The position numbers and the translations under genes were made by a program. The notes beneath the pieces are model-generated. The model worked only from the letters and a program-made list of their open reading frames with translations, was not told where the DNA came from and searched no databases. DNA of 64,000 nt from Rhizobium rhizoryzae (lineage in GTDB: Bacteria > Pseudomonadota > Alphaproteobacteria > Rhizobiales > Rhizobiaceae): the NCBI RefSeq assembly GCF_011046895.1, contig NZ_CP049250.1, positions 1,896,501 through 1,960,500 of the forward strand, written 5' to 3'. Position 1 is the stretch's first letter, and each line of letters starts with the position of its first letter. Shown here one piece after another: positions 35,868 through 45,531 of this stretch.

Positions 35868-36155
35868 TCAGGAATGCCGTCTGTTTGTGCATGTTTAGAT
35901 TTTGGGCACTCTCGGATTTTCAGCAGGATTTTGCAAGATGAACCTGCGGGATGCAGTTGCATGCACTCCATGGATTGACGGCTTGTCCGATATGTCAGGC
36001 AGGCCAGCTCATACTATCTTCACCAGGTCTCGATGCGGAATATACTTTAATGTATTTTGAATTAATAACATATAATTCATAAATAGTTCGCATCCTTGCA
36101 AGATTACTGTCGTTTAACGTGACTATGCCTCCAGCAACTGACGCTTGAGGTTGAT
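35868..36155. other. AT-rich divergent control region
   Basis: No gene. The stretch 36040-36085 is much more AT-rich than its surroundings and probably holds promoters for the kinase (leftward) and for the 680-residue gene (rightward). I see no clear operator. Confidence 0.4.
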
Positions 36156-38198
36156 ATGACGGTTCGATCCAATCCCCCACGTTCATCCAGTGCGACGTCG
36201 ACTTTGGCGACAGTTGGATCTGACAAGGCGGAAACGAAGGGTGAAGTATCATCCACGCCGCGTCGTCCCGCAGGGCAAGCCTCAACCGCACGTCCTCAAG
36301 GTAAAGCTCGGCAGATCGCCCCGCAGAGGCTAATGACGGCGACTGCGGCCGGTGCAAGCAGCAATTCGACCGCTGCTTCATCGTCGAGTCCGCACTCGGC
36401 AGACAGTCGCTACGTTTCGCTGCCAAAATCCTGGAAGGGTCCCGAGGGGCCTGGCGTGAAGCGGGGACCACCGAGCAATGATGACATCGTGCGCGGCGTC
36501 ATGAACCGAAATCGGGAATATTCGCATTATGCCGGATCTGTTCCGGATGCCTCGCCCTATGTCGCCCAGGTGCAGTTGCCGCCCATCACGGAAGCAGACA
36601 AAGGCTATGCGATGGTGGCACAGTCCATGACCGCGACGCCCGGATACGCCGAAGCCGAGAAAGGCCTCAACGACAAACAGTTCGAGCTGATCAAGGAAGG
36701 CGTGAAGGACGTCGATCGCAGTTTCATCACGCCAGAGACCTTCAAGAATCTCGACAAGCTGACGGATGACCAGAAGGCGGCCTATATGGTCGATCTCATA
36801 GAGGGAAGGCAGCACCTGACTGCCTATCTGAACCAGTATGGCGACAGTGTTCCGAAAGGCGATGAAGCGGATGCGGACCTCAAGGCGCGGCTTGACATCG
36901 TATTGAACGATCCCGGCGTTCTGGCCGCCGCAGACAGCGCATTTTCCCGCGGCGCGCAGGCGTTTCTTCAGAAACCCGAAAATGACATGTTGCTGAGCAA
37001 GTTCACGGATGCCTATTTCGCCGACATTGCGGGTGGCAAGGCGATTGATCGTGCCTTGGCCAGCGGCAAGACGATTGAAGAAGCCTTTGCGGCCTATAGC
37101 AGCGAAGCGTCGTTCCTGACGAAAATTCTACCGCCAGACGTTCGGGACAAATATGCGGGCGCAGCCAGCCTGACGTTGTCGCAACTGACGCAGAAATACA
37201 TGGTTGGCGATGGCACGGGCGGCGATCTCAGCATGTTCAATGTCGATGCCAACGGGAATTCCGATACGCTGACGCCCGCTGCGGAGGCCATGGCGCTGCA
37301 ATTCATGGCGCAGACCTTGAACGACAAGAATGTCAGCCAGCTGTCCATCAAACTCAACTACGCTCAGGACATCGCCCGGAATGTGAATGGCGTCATTACC
37401 CTGCTACGAACCGGTATGAAGATGGACGATGCGCTGGCGTCAGTCATGAAGTCCGTCAACGCCAAACCTGCGCCATTGGGCATTCCCAATGACATCTACA
37501 AGGCGGGTCTCATGCATGGCGTGCAGACCCTCACTCTTGCAAGTGTTCTGACCGCGCGTGCTATTGGCAATGGCCCGAAGCCCAAGCCCCACGATATCGC
37601 GGCTGCTGTTGCAAACGGTGTGCAGATCATTGGCATGACCACGGAAGGGCTTGCAAAAAATCTCGATAGCAGGGGCAAGGCCTTCAGCATGTTCGGTACG
37701 GGCACCGGTACCTGGGGAGCATCCATTTCGAAATTCATTGATCCGAAGACGCTGGAAGCCGGTGGAAAGATCATCGGCGGGGTGGGCAGCTTTGCCATGG
37801 CTGGACTTGCCTTCTTCAGCGCGCATCGTGCTTTGAAAAGCGGAGAAAAGCCGGAAGCGGCCTTCCAGATCATCAGCGGAGCCGCCATGCTGACCAGTGG
37901 CACCGTAGGTATGGCTGAAGTTGCGCTGCAATTCAGCAGCATTGTACCAAGAATAACGGCACCTTTCGCAGCCTCAATTCCCAACTACACGAACATCGTG
38001 ACGAATGGTCTCAAATACGGTCTCTCAATGGTTGGTCGCGTTGCCGGGACCGTGGGTGCTCTGGCCGGTCTCGTGCTTGGTCTTCTCGAGATGGCGAAGG
38101 GCGTGAAAGTTCTTGGCAAGCTGGAAGGGCAGGTCAATGATCGCCTTCGGCCGCTGATCGGCAAGGAAGTCAGCTTCATGTTCCGACCCAGTCTGTAA
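36156..38198 (+). CDS. 680-residue protein of unknown function, possibly secreted (HrpK/NopX-like?)
   Basis: The first 100 residues are disordered, rich in Ser, Thr, Ala and Pro (for example SSATSTLATVGSDKAETK), with no Sec signal. A helical, charged middle (120-430) contains FITPETFKNLDKLTDDQKAA and TDAYFADIAGGKAIDRALAS. The last 250 residues carry hydrophobic, Gly/Ala-rich helices (GGKIIGGVGSFAMAGLAFFS, VGRVAGTVGALAGLVLGLLE). This arrangement resembles type III translocators and effectors such as HrpK and NopX, and I recall HrpK-domain proteins being annotated in rhizobia, but I cannot confirm homology and no secretion genes are in the window. It is divergent from the kinase gene and followed by urtA. 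Confidence 0.7.
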   Translation: MTVRSNPPRSSSATSTLATVGSDKAETKGEVSSTPRRPAGQASTARPQGKARQIAPQRLMTATAAGASSNSTAASSSSPHSADSRYVSLPKSWKGPEGPGVKRGPPSNDDIVRGVMNRNREYSHYAGSVPDASPYVAQVQLPPITEADKGYAMVAQSMTATPGYAEAEKGLNDKQFELIKEGVKDVDRSFITPETFKNLDKLTDDQKAAYMVDLIEGRQHLTAYLNQYGDSVPKGDEADADLKARLDIVLNDPGVLAAADSAFSRGAQAFLQKPENDMLLSKFTDAYFADIAGGKAIDRALASGKTIEEAFAAYSSEASFLTKILPPDVRDKYAGAASLTLSQLTQKYMVGDGTGGDLSMFNVDANGNSDTLTPAAEAMALQFMAQTLNDKNVSQLSIKLNYAQDIARNVNGVITLLRTGMKMDDALASVMKSVNAKPAPLGIPNDIYKAGLMHGVQTLTLASVLTARAIGNGPKPKPHDIAAAVANGVQIIGMTTEGLAKNLDSRGKAFSMFGTGTGTWGASISKFIDPKTLEAGGKIIGGVGSFAMAGLAFFSAHRALKSGEKPEAAFQIISGAAMLTSGTVGMAEVALQFSSIVPRITAPFAASIPNYTNIVTNGLKYGLSMVGRVAGTVGALAGLVLGLLEMAKGVKVLGKLEGQVNDRLRPLIGKEVSFMFRPSL

Positions 38199-38254
38199 GG
38201 CTTCCTTGATCGACGACGCATTGCGTCGCTGGCGCGAGCTTCCCCATTTCACCC

Positions 38255-38285
38255 CCTCGCATACGTCATTTTACGTATGTGGTTT
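38255..38285. promoter_or_regulatory. Palindrome upstream of urtA
   Basis: CATACGT (38260-38266) and ACGTATG (38273-38279) form a perfect inverted repeat with a 6-base spacer. It lies about 95 bases before the urtA start and may be an operator, or the terminator stem of the preceding gene, though no T-run follows. I do not see a sigma-54 GG-N10-GC promoter here. Confidence 0.4.
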
Positions 38286-38373
38286 TGCAGTGCAGCGACC
38301 CATAGTCCGGTCAGCAACGGTTAACAGGCTTTAACCGGCTGTCGCACTCAAAACAAAAAAGAGGGGTTCTGCC

Positions 38374-39663
38374 ATGACATTGAAAGCCAAGCTGGGCGGC
38401 GCGCTCATCGCCGCCATCATGTCCACCACCGCATTCCACGGCGCATTTGCTGCCGAAGATACGATCAAGATCGGCGTTCTCCACTCGCTCTCCGGCACGA
38501 TGGCGATTTCGGAAACCACGCTGAAAGACGCCATGCTGATGCTCGTCGAAGAGCAGAACAAGAAGGGCGGCGTTCTGGGCAAGAAGCTCGAAGCCGTCGT
38601 TGTCGATCCGGCTTCCGACTGGCCGCTGTTTGCCGAAAAGGCTCGCCAACTGATCTCCAAGGATAAGGTCGCTGCCGTCTTCGGTTGCTGGACCTCGTCT
38701 TCGCGCAAGTCCGTTCTGCCGGTCTTCGAAGAGCTGAACTCCATTCTCTTCTACCCCGTCCAGTACGAGGGTGAAGAATCCTCGCGCAATATCTTTTACA
38801 CCGGTGCCGCTCCGAACCAGCAGGCCATTCCGGCTGTCGACTACCTGATGAAGAACGAAGGCGTTCAGCGCTGGGTTCTGGAAGGCACGGACTACGTTTA
38901 TCCGCAGACCACGAACAAGATCCTGAAAGCCTACCTGATGTCGAAGGGCGTCAAGGAAGCCGATATCATGGTCAACTACACGCCATTCGGCTTCTCCGAC
39001 TGGCAGACGGAAGTCTCCAAGATCAAGGCCTTCGGCTCTGCAGGCAAGAAGACGGCTGTTGTTTCCACCATCAATGGCGATGCAAACGTGCCGTTCTACA
39101 AGGAACTGGCAAACCAGGGCATCAAGGCTGAAGACATTCCGGTCGTGGCCTTCTCCGTCGGTGAAGAAGAGCTGGCCGGGATCGATACCAAGCCACTCGT
39201 CGGCCACCTCGCTGCCTGGAACTACTTCCAGTCTGTCGACGCTCCGGTCAATGCCGAGTTCATCAAGACATGGCACGCTTTCACCAAGAACGAGAAGCGC
39301 GTGACGAACGACCCGATGGAAGCTGCCTATATCGGCTTCAACGCCTGGGTTAAGGCTGTCGAGGCTGCCGGCACGACCGAAACCGACAAGGTTCTGGATA
39401 GCATCATCGGCGTTTCCGTGCCGAACCTGTCTGGCGGTACTTCTACTGTCATGCCGAACCACCACATCACCAAGCCGGTTCTGATCGGTGAAATCCAGGC
39501 GAATGGCCAGTTCGAAATCGTGCAGCAGACGCCATCCGTCGTCGGTGACGAATGGTCGGATTACCTGCCGGACTCCAAGGACCTGATCTCCGATTGGCGC
39601 AAGCCGATGTCCTGCGGCAACTTCAACGTTGCCACCGGCAAGTGCGGCGGCAAGGGCAGCTAA
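38374..39663 (+). CDS. urtA: Urea ABC transporter substrate-binding protein UrtA
   Basis: 429 residues, periplasmic, with signal peptide (AALIAAIMSTTAFHGAFAAE-type, cleavage near residue 27). The mature start DTIKIGVLHSLSGTMAISET and the segments FGCWTSSSRKSVLPVFEELN, LFYPVQYEGEESSRNIFYTG and LEGTDYVYPQTTNKILKAYL are hallmarks of UrtA and the related amide-binding FmdD. It is first in urtABCDE, next to the full urease set, which supports urea over short amides as ligand. A hairpin after the stop may hold its mRNA level above the rest of the operon. Confidence 0.95.
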   Translation: MTLKAKLGGALIAAIMSTTAFHGAFAAEDTIKIGVLHSLSGTMAISETTLKDAMLMLVEEQNKKGGVLGKKLEAVVVDPASDWPLFAEKARQLISKDKVAAVFGCWTSSSRKSVLPVFEELNSILFYPVQYEGEESSRNIFYTGAAPNQQAIPAVDYLMKNEGVQRWVLEGTDYVYPQTTNKILKAYLMSKGVKEADIMVNYTPFGFSDWQTEVSKIKAFGSAGKKTAVVSTINGDANVPFYKELANQGIKAEDIPVVAFSVGEEELAGIDTKPLVGHLAAWNYFQSVDAPVNAEFIKTWHAFTKNEKRVTNDPMEAAYIGFNAWVKAVEAAGTTETDKVLDSIIGVSVPNLSGGTSTVMPNHHITKPVLIGEIQANGQFEIVQQTPSVVGDEWSDYLPDSKDLISDWRKPMSCGNFNVATGKCGGKGS

Positions 39664-39692
39664 GGCCTAGCTATCAGGGGCAAGAGCCCTTC

Positions 39693-39722
39693 CCTCCCCT
39701 CCCCACATAGGGGAGGGCTTCG
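39693..39722 (+). promoter_or_regulatory. Stem-loop between urtA and urtB
   Basis: CCCTCCCC (39697-39704) and GGGGAGGG (39710-39717) pair around the loop ACATA. No T-run follows, so it is more likely an mRNA-stabilising or attenuating hairpin, common after binding-protein genes, than a full terminator. Confidence 0.55.
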
Positions 39723-39752
39723 CTCTCGCAAGTTACATTTACCGGATCACGC

Positions 39753-39936
39753 TTACCCCCCTCTGTCCTGCCGGACATCTCCCCCTCAAGGGGGGAGATT
39801 GGCAAGAAGCTAACCTTCGCCTTCTTTCAATGTTGTTGGCTGCCACAATCGGTTTGCTAACGAGGACCAAAGCGAAAAGCCGCGAGTCGATCTTCCCCCT
39901 TGAGGGGGAGATGCCCGGCAGGGCAGAGGGGGGTAA
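39753..39936. repeat. Palindromic intergenic repeat (TTACCCCCCTCTGTCCTGCC family), urtA-urtB
   Basis: The left half (39753-39799) and right half (39889-39936) are inverted copies ending TTACCCCCC and GGGGGGTAA, each also holding the small palindrome CCCCCTCAAGGGGGG. The same family occurs at 49192-49258 and 61802-62280. It ends 20 bases before the urtB start, so urtB is transcribed through it. Confidence 0.85.
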
Positions 39937-39955
39937 GTCACAAGGGGCGACAATT

Positions 39956-41566
39956 ATGCTTCGACTTTTCCTATCGACCCTATTCCTGATCGTTTCGCTT
40001 GCCGCGTCATCCTTCGCGCAATCCGGCGCTGACCCCAAGGCCCTGTTCAATGCACTGGGCAAGGCGGATTTCAAGCAGGCGGAAGAGCTGATCGGCCAGC
40101 TGGCTGCGACCGGCGATCCGCGCATCGTGCCGGCCCTGGAAGCCTTTGCCGAAGGCGAGCTTTACGCCCGCAAATCCGATAGCGCCGTATTCATCACCAA
40201 AGCAGCCGGGACCAATGTCGCCCTGATCGATCCAGTCACGGGTGCTGCCGCCGGTGAGGTGCCGAAGGCGCAGCTGAGCAAGCTGAAGATCAACAACAAC
40301 CTGCGCCGCGTCATTCGCTCGGCACTTGGCGGTCTGACACTGCTGAGCCCCGACAAGGCAGTGCGTATGGCAGCCGCCGATGCGGTTCTGAAGTCTCCCA
40401 GCGCGGAAAATCTTGAGCTGGTCGAGGCAGCACTTGCCAAGGAAACCGATGCGGCCGTCAAGGTGCGCATGGAAGAGGCGCGTGCGGCCTCCGTGCTGAT
40501 TTCCGACCGCGCAATCGACCAGAAGAAGCAGGCGATCGATACGATTGCCAATCTCGGTGGGCGCGATGGCATCAGCATCCTGATGTCGGTTTCGTCTTCG
40601 ATCGATCCCGCCCTGAAGGGTGATCTCGACAAGGCGATCACCAAGATCGAAAATTCGCTGAAGCTTTGGGAAGTCGCCCAGAATGTCTGGTACGGCATGT
40701 CGCTCGGCTCCGTGCTGCTGCTCGCGGCCATCGGGTTGGCCATCACCTTTGGCGTCATGGGCATCATCAACATGGCGCATGGCGAAATGGTCATGCTGGG
40801 CGCCTATTCCACCTTCATGGTGCAGGAATTGATCCGCACCCACGCGCCGCATCTGTTCGACTGGTCGCTGGCCATTGCTCTGCCGGTCGCTTTCCTTGTG
40901 ACAGCTGGTGTCGGTCTCGTCATCGAGCGTGGTGTCATCCGCTTTCTCTACGGGCGTCCGCTGGAAACCCTGCTGGCGACCTGGGGCGTATCGCTGATCC
41001 TCCAGCAGTTGGTACGCTCCATCTTTGGCCCGACGAACCAGGAAGTCGGCAATCCGTCCTGGATGTCCGGTGCCTTCGCGCTGGGTGGCCTGCAGATCAC
41101 CTGGAACCGCATGTGGATCGTCGCCTTCTCCCTCTCGATCTTCATCGGCCTGCTGATCGTGATGAAGCGCTCCGCCTTCGGTCTCCAGATGCGGGCCGTG
41201 ACCCAGAACCGCCGCATGGCCTCTTCCATGGGTATTCGCACACCCTGGGTCGATGCCTTCACCTTCGCGCTCGGCTCAGGGATCGCGGGCATTGCTGGCG
41301 TGGCGCTTTCCCAGATCGACAACGTTTCGCCCAATCTCGGCCAGTCCTACATCATCGATAGCTTCATGGTCGTGGTGTTCGGCGGCGTGGGCAATCTCTG
41401 GGGCACGCTGGTTGGCGCGCTGTCGCTCGGCATCCTCAACAAGTTCCTCGAGCCGTGGACCGGTGCCGTGCTTGGCAAGATCCTCGTGCTTGTTCTCATC
41501 ATCCTCTTCATCCAGAAGAGACCGCGCGGCCTGTTCGCGCTCAAGGGAAGGGCGGTGGAAGCATGA
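39956..41566 (+). CDS. urtB: Urea ABC transporter permease UrtB
   Basis: 536 residues. Residues 1-22 are a signal peptide (LRLFLSTLFLIVSLAASSFA). About 220 residues of helical periplasmic domain follow (QAEELIGQLAATGDPRIVPA, LLSPDKAVRMAAADAVLKSP), HEAT-repeat-like in character. The LivH-type permease core starts near residue 245 (MSLGSVLLLAAIGLAITFGV, MAHGEMVMLGAYSTF) and has the coupling loop TQNRRMASSMGIRT. This N-terminal domain is usual in proteobacterial UrtB and absent from LivH. The start at 39956 has AAGGGG upstream. The stop overlaps the urtC start. Confidence 0.94.
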   Translation: MLRLFLSTLFLIVSLAASSFAQSGADPKALFNALGKADFKQAEELIGQLAATGDPRIVPALEAFAEGELYARKSDSAVFITKAAGTNVALIDPVTGAAAGEVPKAQLSKLKINNNLRRVIRSALGGLTLLSPDKAVRMAAADAVLKSPSAENLELVEAALAKETDAAVKVRMEEARAASVLISDRAIDQKKQAIDTIANLGGRDGISILMSVSSSIDPALKGDLDKAITKIENSLKLWEVAQNVWYGMSLGSVLLLAAIGLAITFGVMGIINMAHGEMVMLGAYSTFMVQELIRTHAPHLFDWSLAIALPVAFLVTAGVGLVIERGVIRFLYGRPLETLLATWGVSLILQQLVRSIFGPTNQEVGNPSWMSGAFALGGLQITWNRMWIVAFSLSIFIGLLIVMKRSAFGLQMRAVTQNRRMASSMGIRTPWVDAFTFALGSGIAGIAGVALSQIDNVSPNLGQSYIIDSFMVVVFGGVGNLWGTLVGALSLGILNKFLEPWTGAVLGKILVLVLIILFIQKRPRGLFALKGRAVEA

Positions 41567-42729
41567 TTTCCAGCTTTATCCTGCGTGCTCTGGAAGGCCG
41601 CATCGTCGTCACCGTTTCCATCATTCTTGCCGTGGCCCTTCTGGTGCCAGCCAGCAATCTGCTTCTTTCGCCCGACAATGCATTGCATATCCCAACCTAT
41701 GTGATGTCGCTGATGGGCAAGTATCTCTGCTATGCGCTTCTGGCGCTGGCACTGGATCTCGTCTGGGGCTATTGCGGCATTCTGTCCTTGGGCCACGGCG
41801 CTTTCTTCGCCCTCGGCGGCTATGCCATGGGCATGTATCTGATGCGCCAGATCGGTAGCCGTGGCGTCTATGGCGATCCCGTCCTGCCCGATTTCATGGT
41901 GTTTCTGAACTGGAAGCAGTTGCCGTGGTTCTGGCATGGCTTCGACATGTTCTGGTTTGCTTGTGCGATGGTGCTGGTGGTGCCAGGGTTGCTCGCCTTC
42001 GTCTTCGGCTGGTTCGCCTTCCGCTCCCGCGTCAACGGCGTCTATCTGTCCATCATTACCCAGGCCATGACCTATGCGCTGATGCTCGCCTTCTTCCGCA
42101 ATGACATGGGCTTTGGCGGCAATAACGGTCTGACGGATTACAAGGATATCCTCGGATTCTCAGTTCAGGCGGATGGAACCCGCGCCGTACTGTTCGCGCT
42201 GTCGGCCATCATGCTCTCGCTCTGCCTCGTGCTGGCCTCGGCCATTACCCGCTCGAAGTTCGGCAAGGTGCTGGTGGGTGTGCGTGATGCGGAAAGCCGC
42301 GTTCGCTTCCTGGGTTTCCGGGTGGAGAACATCAAGCTCTTCACCTTCGTCACCTCGGCCATGATGGCGGGTATTGCGGGCGCCCTTTTCGTGCCGCAGG
42401 TCGGCATCATCAATCCGGGCGAATTCGCACCGGCCAATTCCATCGAAGTCGTGGTCTGGACAGCGGTTGGCGGTCGCGGAACTCTCATCGGTCCGATCAT
42501 CGGTGCGGTGCTGGTCAATGGCGGCAAGAGCTTCTTCACCGGCGCCTTTCCTGAATTCTGGCTCTATGCGCTGGGCGCACTCTTCATCTTCGTCACGCTG
42601 TTCATGCCCAAGGGAATTGTCGGGACCGTTCAGGCAGCACTTGCCAATCGCAAGGCGGTGAAGGCTGCGGCGCGTGCCCAGGCCCAGAATGACGATACGC
42701 CTTCAACACAGATCCAGGCCGCGGAGTAA
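41563..42729 (+). CDS. urtC: Urea ABC transporter permease UrtC
   Basis: 388 residues, LivM-type permease with about nine to ten membrane segments. Diagnostic parts are LALDLVWGYCGILSLGHGAF, FGWFAFRSRVNGVYLSIITQ, FFRNDMGFGGNNGLTDYKDI and the coupling loop VGVRDAESRVRFLGFRVENI. It forms the channel with UrtB. The ATG at 41563 overlaps the urtB stop (ATGA). The C-terminal 30 residues are charged and disordered. The urtD start lies six bases after its stop. Confidence 0.95.
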   Translation: MISSFILRALEGRIVVTVSIILAVALLVPASNLLLSPDNALHIPTYVMSLMGKYLCYALLALALDLVWGYCGILSLGHGAFFALGGYAMGMYLMRQIGSRGVYGDPVLPDFMVFLNWKQLPWFWHGFDMFWFACAMVLVVPGLLAFVFGWFAFRSRVNGVYLSIITQAMTYALMLAFFRNDMGFGGNNGLTDYKDILGFSVQADGTRAVLFALSAIMLSLCLVLASAITRSKFGKVLVGVRDAESRVRFLGFRVENIKLFTFVTSAMMAGIAGALFVPQVGIINPGEFAPANSIEVVVWTAVGGRGTLIGPIIGAVLVNGGKSFFTGAFPEFWLYALGALFIFVTLFMPKGIVGTVQAALANRKAVKAAARAQAQNDDTPSTQIQAAE

Positions 42730-42734
42730 GACCC

Positions 42735-43493
42735 ATGGAAATCAAGGACTCCAAGCCGAAGTCGCTGCTCTATCTCGATGGTGTTTCCGTATCCTTCGAT
42801 GGATTCCGGGCGCTGAATTCACTTTCCTTCGTAGTCGAGCCGGGTGAGCTTCGCGCCATCATCGGCCCGAACGGCGCGGGCAAGACAACGATGATGGACA
42901 TCATCACAGGCAAGACCCGGCCTGACAGCGGCACTGTTCTGTTCGAGGAAAAGGTGGATCTCACCAAGCGAGACGAGGCCGATATTGCCCAGCTCGGCAT
43001 TGGTCGGAAGTTCCAGAAGCCAACGGTGTTTGAGAGCCATACCGTGTGGGACAATCTGGAACTGGCGCTCAACCGCAAGCGCGGCGTCTTTTCGACCCTG
43101 TTCTATCGCCTCTCGGGCGAGGACCGTGATCGCATCGAGGAAATTCTCGGCACCATCCGGCTGACGCATCGGCGCGACGAGCTAGCGGCCAACCTTTCCC
43201 ACGGCCAAAAGCAGTGGCTGGAGATTGGCATGCTGCTGGCGCAGGAGCCGAAGCTTCTGCTGGTGGATGAGCCGGTGGCGGGCATGACTGATGCGGAAAC
43301 CGCCGAAACAGCCATTCTGCTGCGTGAGATTGCCAAGAGCCGTTCGGTGGTGGTGGTGGAGCACGACATGGGCTTCATCCGGGATCTCGGCGTCAAGGTG
43401 ACCTGCCTTGCCGAAGGCTCCGTGCTGGCTGAAGGGTCGATCGATTTCGTGTCGAACGATCCGAAGGTCATTGAAAACTATCTGGGGCGGTGA
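42735..43493 (+). CDS. urtD: Urea ABC transporter ATPase UrtD
   Basis: 252 residues. Walker A IGPNGAGKTTMMDIITGKTR, signature NLSHGQKQWLEIGMLLAQ, Walker B LLLVDEPVAGMTDAE and switch VVVEHDMGFIRDLGVKVTCL. The phrase FQKPTVFESHTVWDNLELAL is typical of UrtD rather than LivG. With UrtE it powers urea uptake, which matters when external urea is too dilute to diffuse in. It follows urtC with a 5-base gap and precedes urtE by 5 bases. Confidence 0.95.
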   Translation: MEIKDSKPKSLLYLDGVSVSFDGFRALNSLSFVVEPGELRAIIGPNGAGKTTMMDIITGKTRPDSGTVLFEEKVDLTKRDEADIAQLGIGRKFQKPTVFESHTVWDNLELALNRKRGVFSTLFYRLSGEDRDRIEEILGTIRLTHRRDELAANLSHGQKQWLEIGMLLAQEPKLLLVDEPVAGMTDAETAETAILLREIAKSRSVVVVEHDMGFIRDLGVKVTCLAEGSVLAEGSIDFVSNDPKVIENYLGR

Positions 43494-43498
43494 TCACC

Positions 43499-44194
43499 AT
43501 GCTGACAGTCAACAACGTCAATCTTCACTACGGCGCGGCGCAGGCACTGCGTGGCGTTTCCATCGAAGCGCCCATGGGTAAGATAACCTGCGTGCTGGGG
43601 CGAAACGGTGTGGGCAAGAGCTCGCTTTTGCGCGCCATCACCGGCCAGCATGCGGTGAGCGCAGGTACGATTTCCTTCAATGGCGAAAGCCTGAACGGCC
43701 TAGCCCCCTTCCGCCGCGCCAAACAGGGCATCGGCTATGTGCCGCAGGGGCGGGAGATCTTTCCGCTTCTGACGGTACAGGAGAATCTGGAAACGGGCTT
43801 TGCGCCGCTGGCGCGCAAAGATCGCAATATCCCGGACGACATCTTCAGCCTGTTTCCCGTGCTGAACTCAATGCTGTCACGTCGCGGCGGCGATCTGTCC
43901 GGCGGGCAGCAGCAACAACTGGCGATCGGTCGCGCCATGGTCACAAGACCGAAAGTGCTGGTTCTGGACGAGCCGACGGAGGGAATTCAACCTTCGATCA
44001 TCAAGGATATCGGCCGTGCAATCCGATATTTGCGAGATTCCACAGGTATGGCCATTCTTCTGGTCGAACAGTATCTCGACTTCTGCCGGGAACTGGCGGA
44101 TCATGTCTACATCATGGATCGGGGTGAAATCGTTCATGAAGGTGCCGCAGAAACGCTCGACACACCGGAGGCCAGACGGCATCTCACAGTGTGA
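43499..44194 (+). CDS. urtE: Urea ABC transporter ATPase UrtE
   Basis: 231 residues. Walker A LGRNGVGKSSLLRAITGQHA, family segment GIGYVPQGREIFPLLTVQEN, signature DLSGGQQQQLAIGRAMVTRP, Walker B VLVLDEPTEGIQPSIIKDIG, switch LVEQYLDFCRELADHVYIMD. UrtE carries GRNGVGKS where LivF has GANGAGKS, a useful mark. The ATG at 43499 is preferred to a GTG at 43490. It ends the transporter part of the cluster. The esterase gene begins 131 bases later on the same strand. Confidence 0.95.
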   Translation: MLTVNNVNLHYGAAQALRGVSIEAPMGKITCVLGRNGVGKSSLLRAITGQHAVSAGTISFNGESLNGLAPFRRAKQGIGYVPQGREIFPLLTVQENLETGFAPLARKDRNIPDDIFSLFPVLNSMLSRRGGDLSGGQQQQLAIGRAMVTRPKVLVLDEPTEGIQPSIIKDIGRAIRYLRDSTGMAILLVEQYLDFCRELADHVYIMDRGEIVHEGAAETLDTPEARRHLTV

Positions 44195-44325
44195 TAGATG
44201 CTCATATTTTGCATGGCTGCCGGTCATGGAGAGGGTTTAATAGTATCTTCTAATATGTTAGTCAGAGCGCGGTTTTCATCCAACGCATATCCCCTTTCCA
44301 CGCACTCTCCTTTACGAGGCGCTTG

Positions 44326-45531
44326 ATGGCATTTGGAATTCGCTCTGGTTCAATCCTCCGCGCTCTTGGCTGCATGACCGCAGCGGGCGCCTTTTTCTTA
44401 GGGCCAGGCATGGCCGCTCAGGCGGCTGGCTGTGGTACGCCGGTTGAACCGGGCTATCATGATGTATCGGTCGATGTCGGCGGCACTCAGCGCTCCGGCG
44501 TCGTGTTTGTTCCCGACAGTTACACGGGCCAGGACAAGGTTTCCGTCGTTTTCGATTTTCACGGCAGCAACAGCAATCCGCGGGGGCAGATGCTGCGCAG
44601 TTCCTGGGACAAGGTTGCGGCGAAGAACGGCTTCCTGGTGTTTGCGCCGCAGGGCAGTCTGTCGGGAAACATGCCGAATACCCATGCGTGGAATGTGCCG
44701 GGCGTGACTTTTCGCGAAGGCGGGTTGGATGAGGTGGCCTTCATCAAGGCTGCTGTCGAAAAGGTGAAGCAGAGCTATTGCGTCGATCCGGCGCAGATTT
44801 TCGCGTCTGGCTATTCTGGTGGCGGTCGCATGTTGTCGGCCTATCTCTGCTCGGGGGCGAATGATTTTGCCGGTGCCGGTTTCGTCAATTCGCTGCGCGT
44901 CGGCCTGCCGGTCGAAAATCGAGAGGGCAAATGGGCAGCGGATCCTTCCACCTGCCAGCCCGCCAAGCCGATTTCGATCATGGCGTTTGCCGGGATCAAG
45001 GATGAGCAGAACCCCTATGCCGGGGGCGGCAAGCCCTATTGGCAATACAGTTTCAAGACCGCGCTCCAGCGCTGGATGGAACTGGACGGCTGCAAGGCCA
45101 ATGCCAAGCCGGATACGATCGAGGGGGTGACCTACAGCCTCTACGATACCTGCCAGAACGGGGCGCGCATCGCGACCTATGAATTCGAAAACGGCAGCCA
45201 TGACTGGCCGAAGCCAAATGCGAAGGCGAACGTCATCGCTGCTGCCAGCGAGGGACAGGCGGCAGGTGTCGTGAAGGTCTCGGCAGTGAAGAAGCCGAGT
45301 TTCGATCCGAATGTCGATCCGGCCTATCGCATGTGGGATTTCTTCCGCAAGGCCGACAGTACGGATGTCGTGGCCACGGCACGGCCATCCTCCGCCAAGG
45401 CAAAGGTCCAGGCGGTCGGTTGTGCGGGCGACGAGGCATCCACGATGAATACCGAGGGGATGACGTGCAGCAACAGCCAGCCGAACGACCAGCCGCGCCG
45501 CAGCGGGCTCGGGGCAAAGGGCGCCTTGTAA
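44326..45531 (+). CDS. Secreted PHB-depolymerase/feruloyl-esterase-like hydrolase
   Basis: 401 residues. Signal peptide ([20 protein letters not shown]) followed by an alpha/beta hydrolase of the LpqC/PHB-depolymerase type. The oxyanion region is [17 protein letters not shown], the nucleophile elbow [18 protein letters not shown] (G-x-S-x-G), and the catalytic His is probably in [11 protein letters not shown]. Several cysteines probably form disulfides. The last 60 residues are disordered. It lies between urtE and ureD and overlaps ureD by 67 bases, so it is embedded in the urea cluster, an unexpected place for an esterase. Substrate unknown. Confidence 0.85.
   Translation: MAFGIRSGSILRALGCMTAAGAFFLGPGMAAQAAGCGTPVEPGYHDVSVDVGGTQRSGVVFVPDSYTGQDKVSVVFDFHGSNSNPRGQMLRSSWDKVAAKNGFLVFAPQGSLSGNMPNTHAWNVPGVTFREGGLDEVAFIKAAVEKVKQSYCVDPAQIFASGYSGGGRMLSAYLCSGANDFAGAGFVNSLRVGLPVENREGKWAADPSTCQPAKPISIMAFAGIKDEQNPYAGGGKPYWQYSFKTALQRWMELDGCKANAKPDTIEGVTYSLYDTCQNGARIATYEFENGSHDWPKPNAKANVIAAASEGQAAGVVKVSAVKKPSFDPNVDPAYRMWDFFRKADSTDVVATARPSSAKAKVQAVGCAGDEASTMNTEGMTCSNSQPNDQPRRSGLGAKGAL

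Noticed and set aside
38199..38373. A sigma-54 promoter upstream of urtA.
   Set aside because: The nearest GG...GC pair has a 9-base spacer rather than 10 and lacks the TTGC context.
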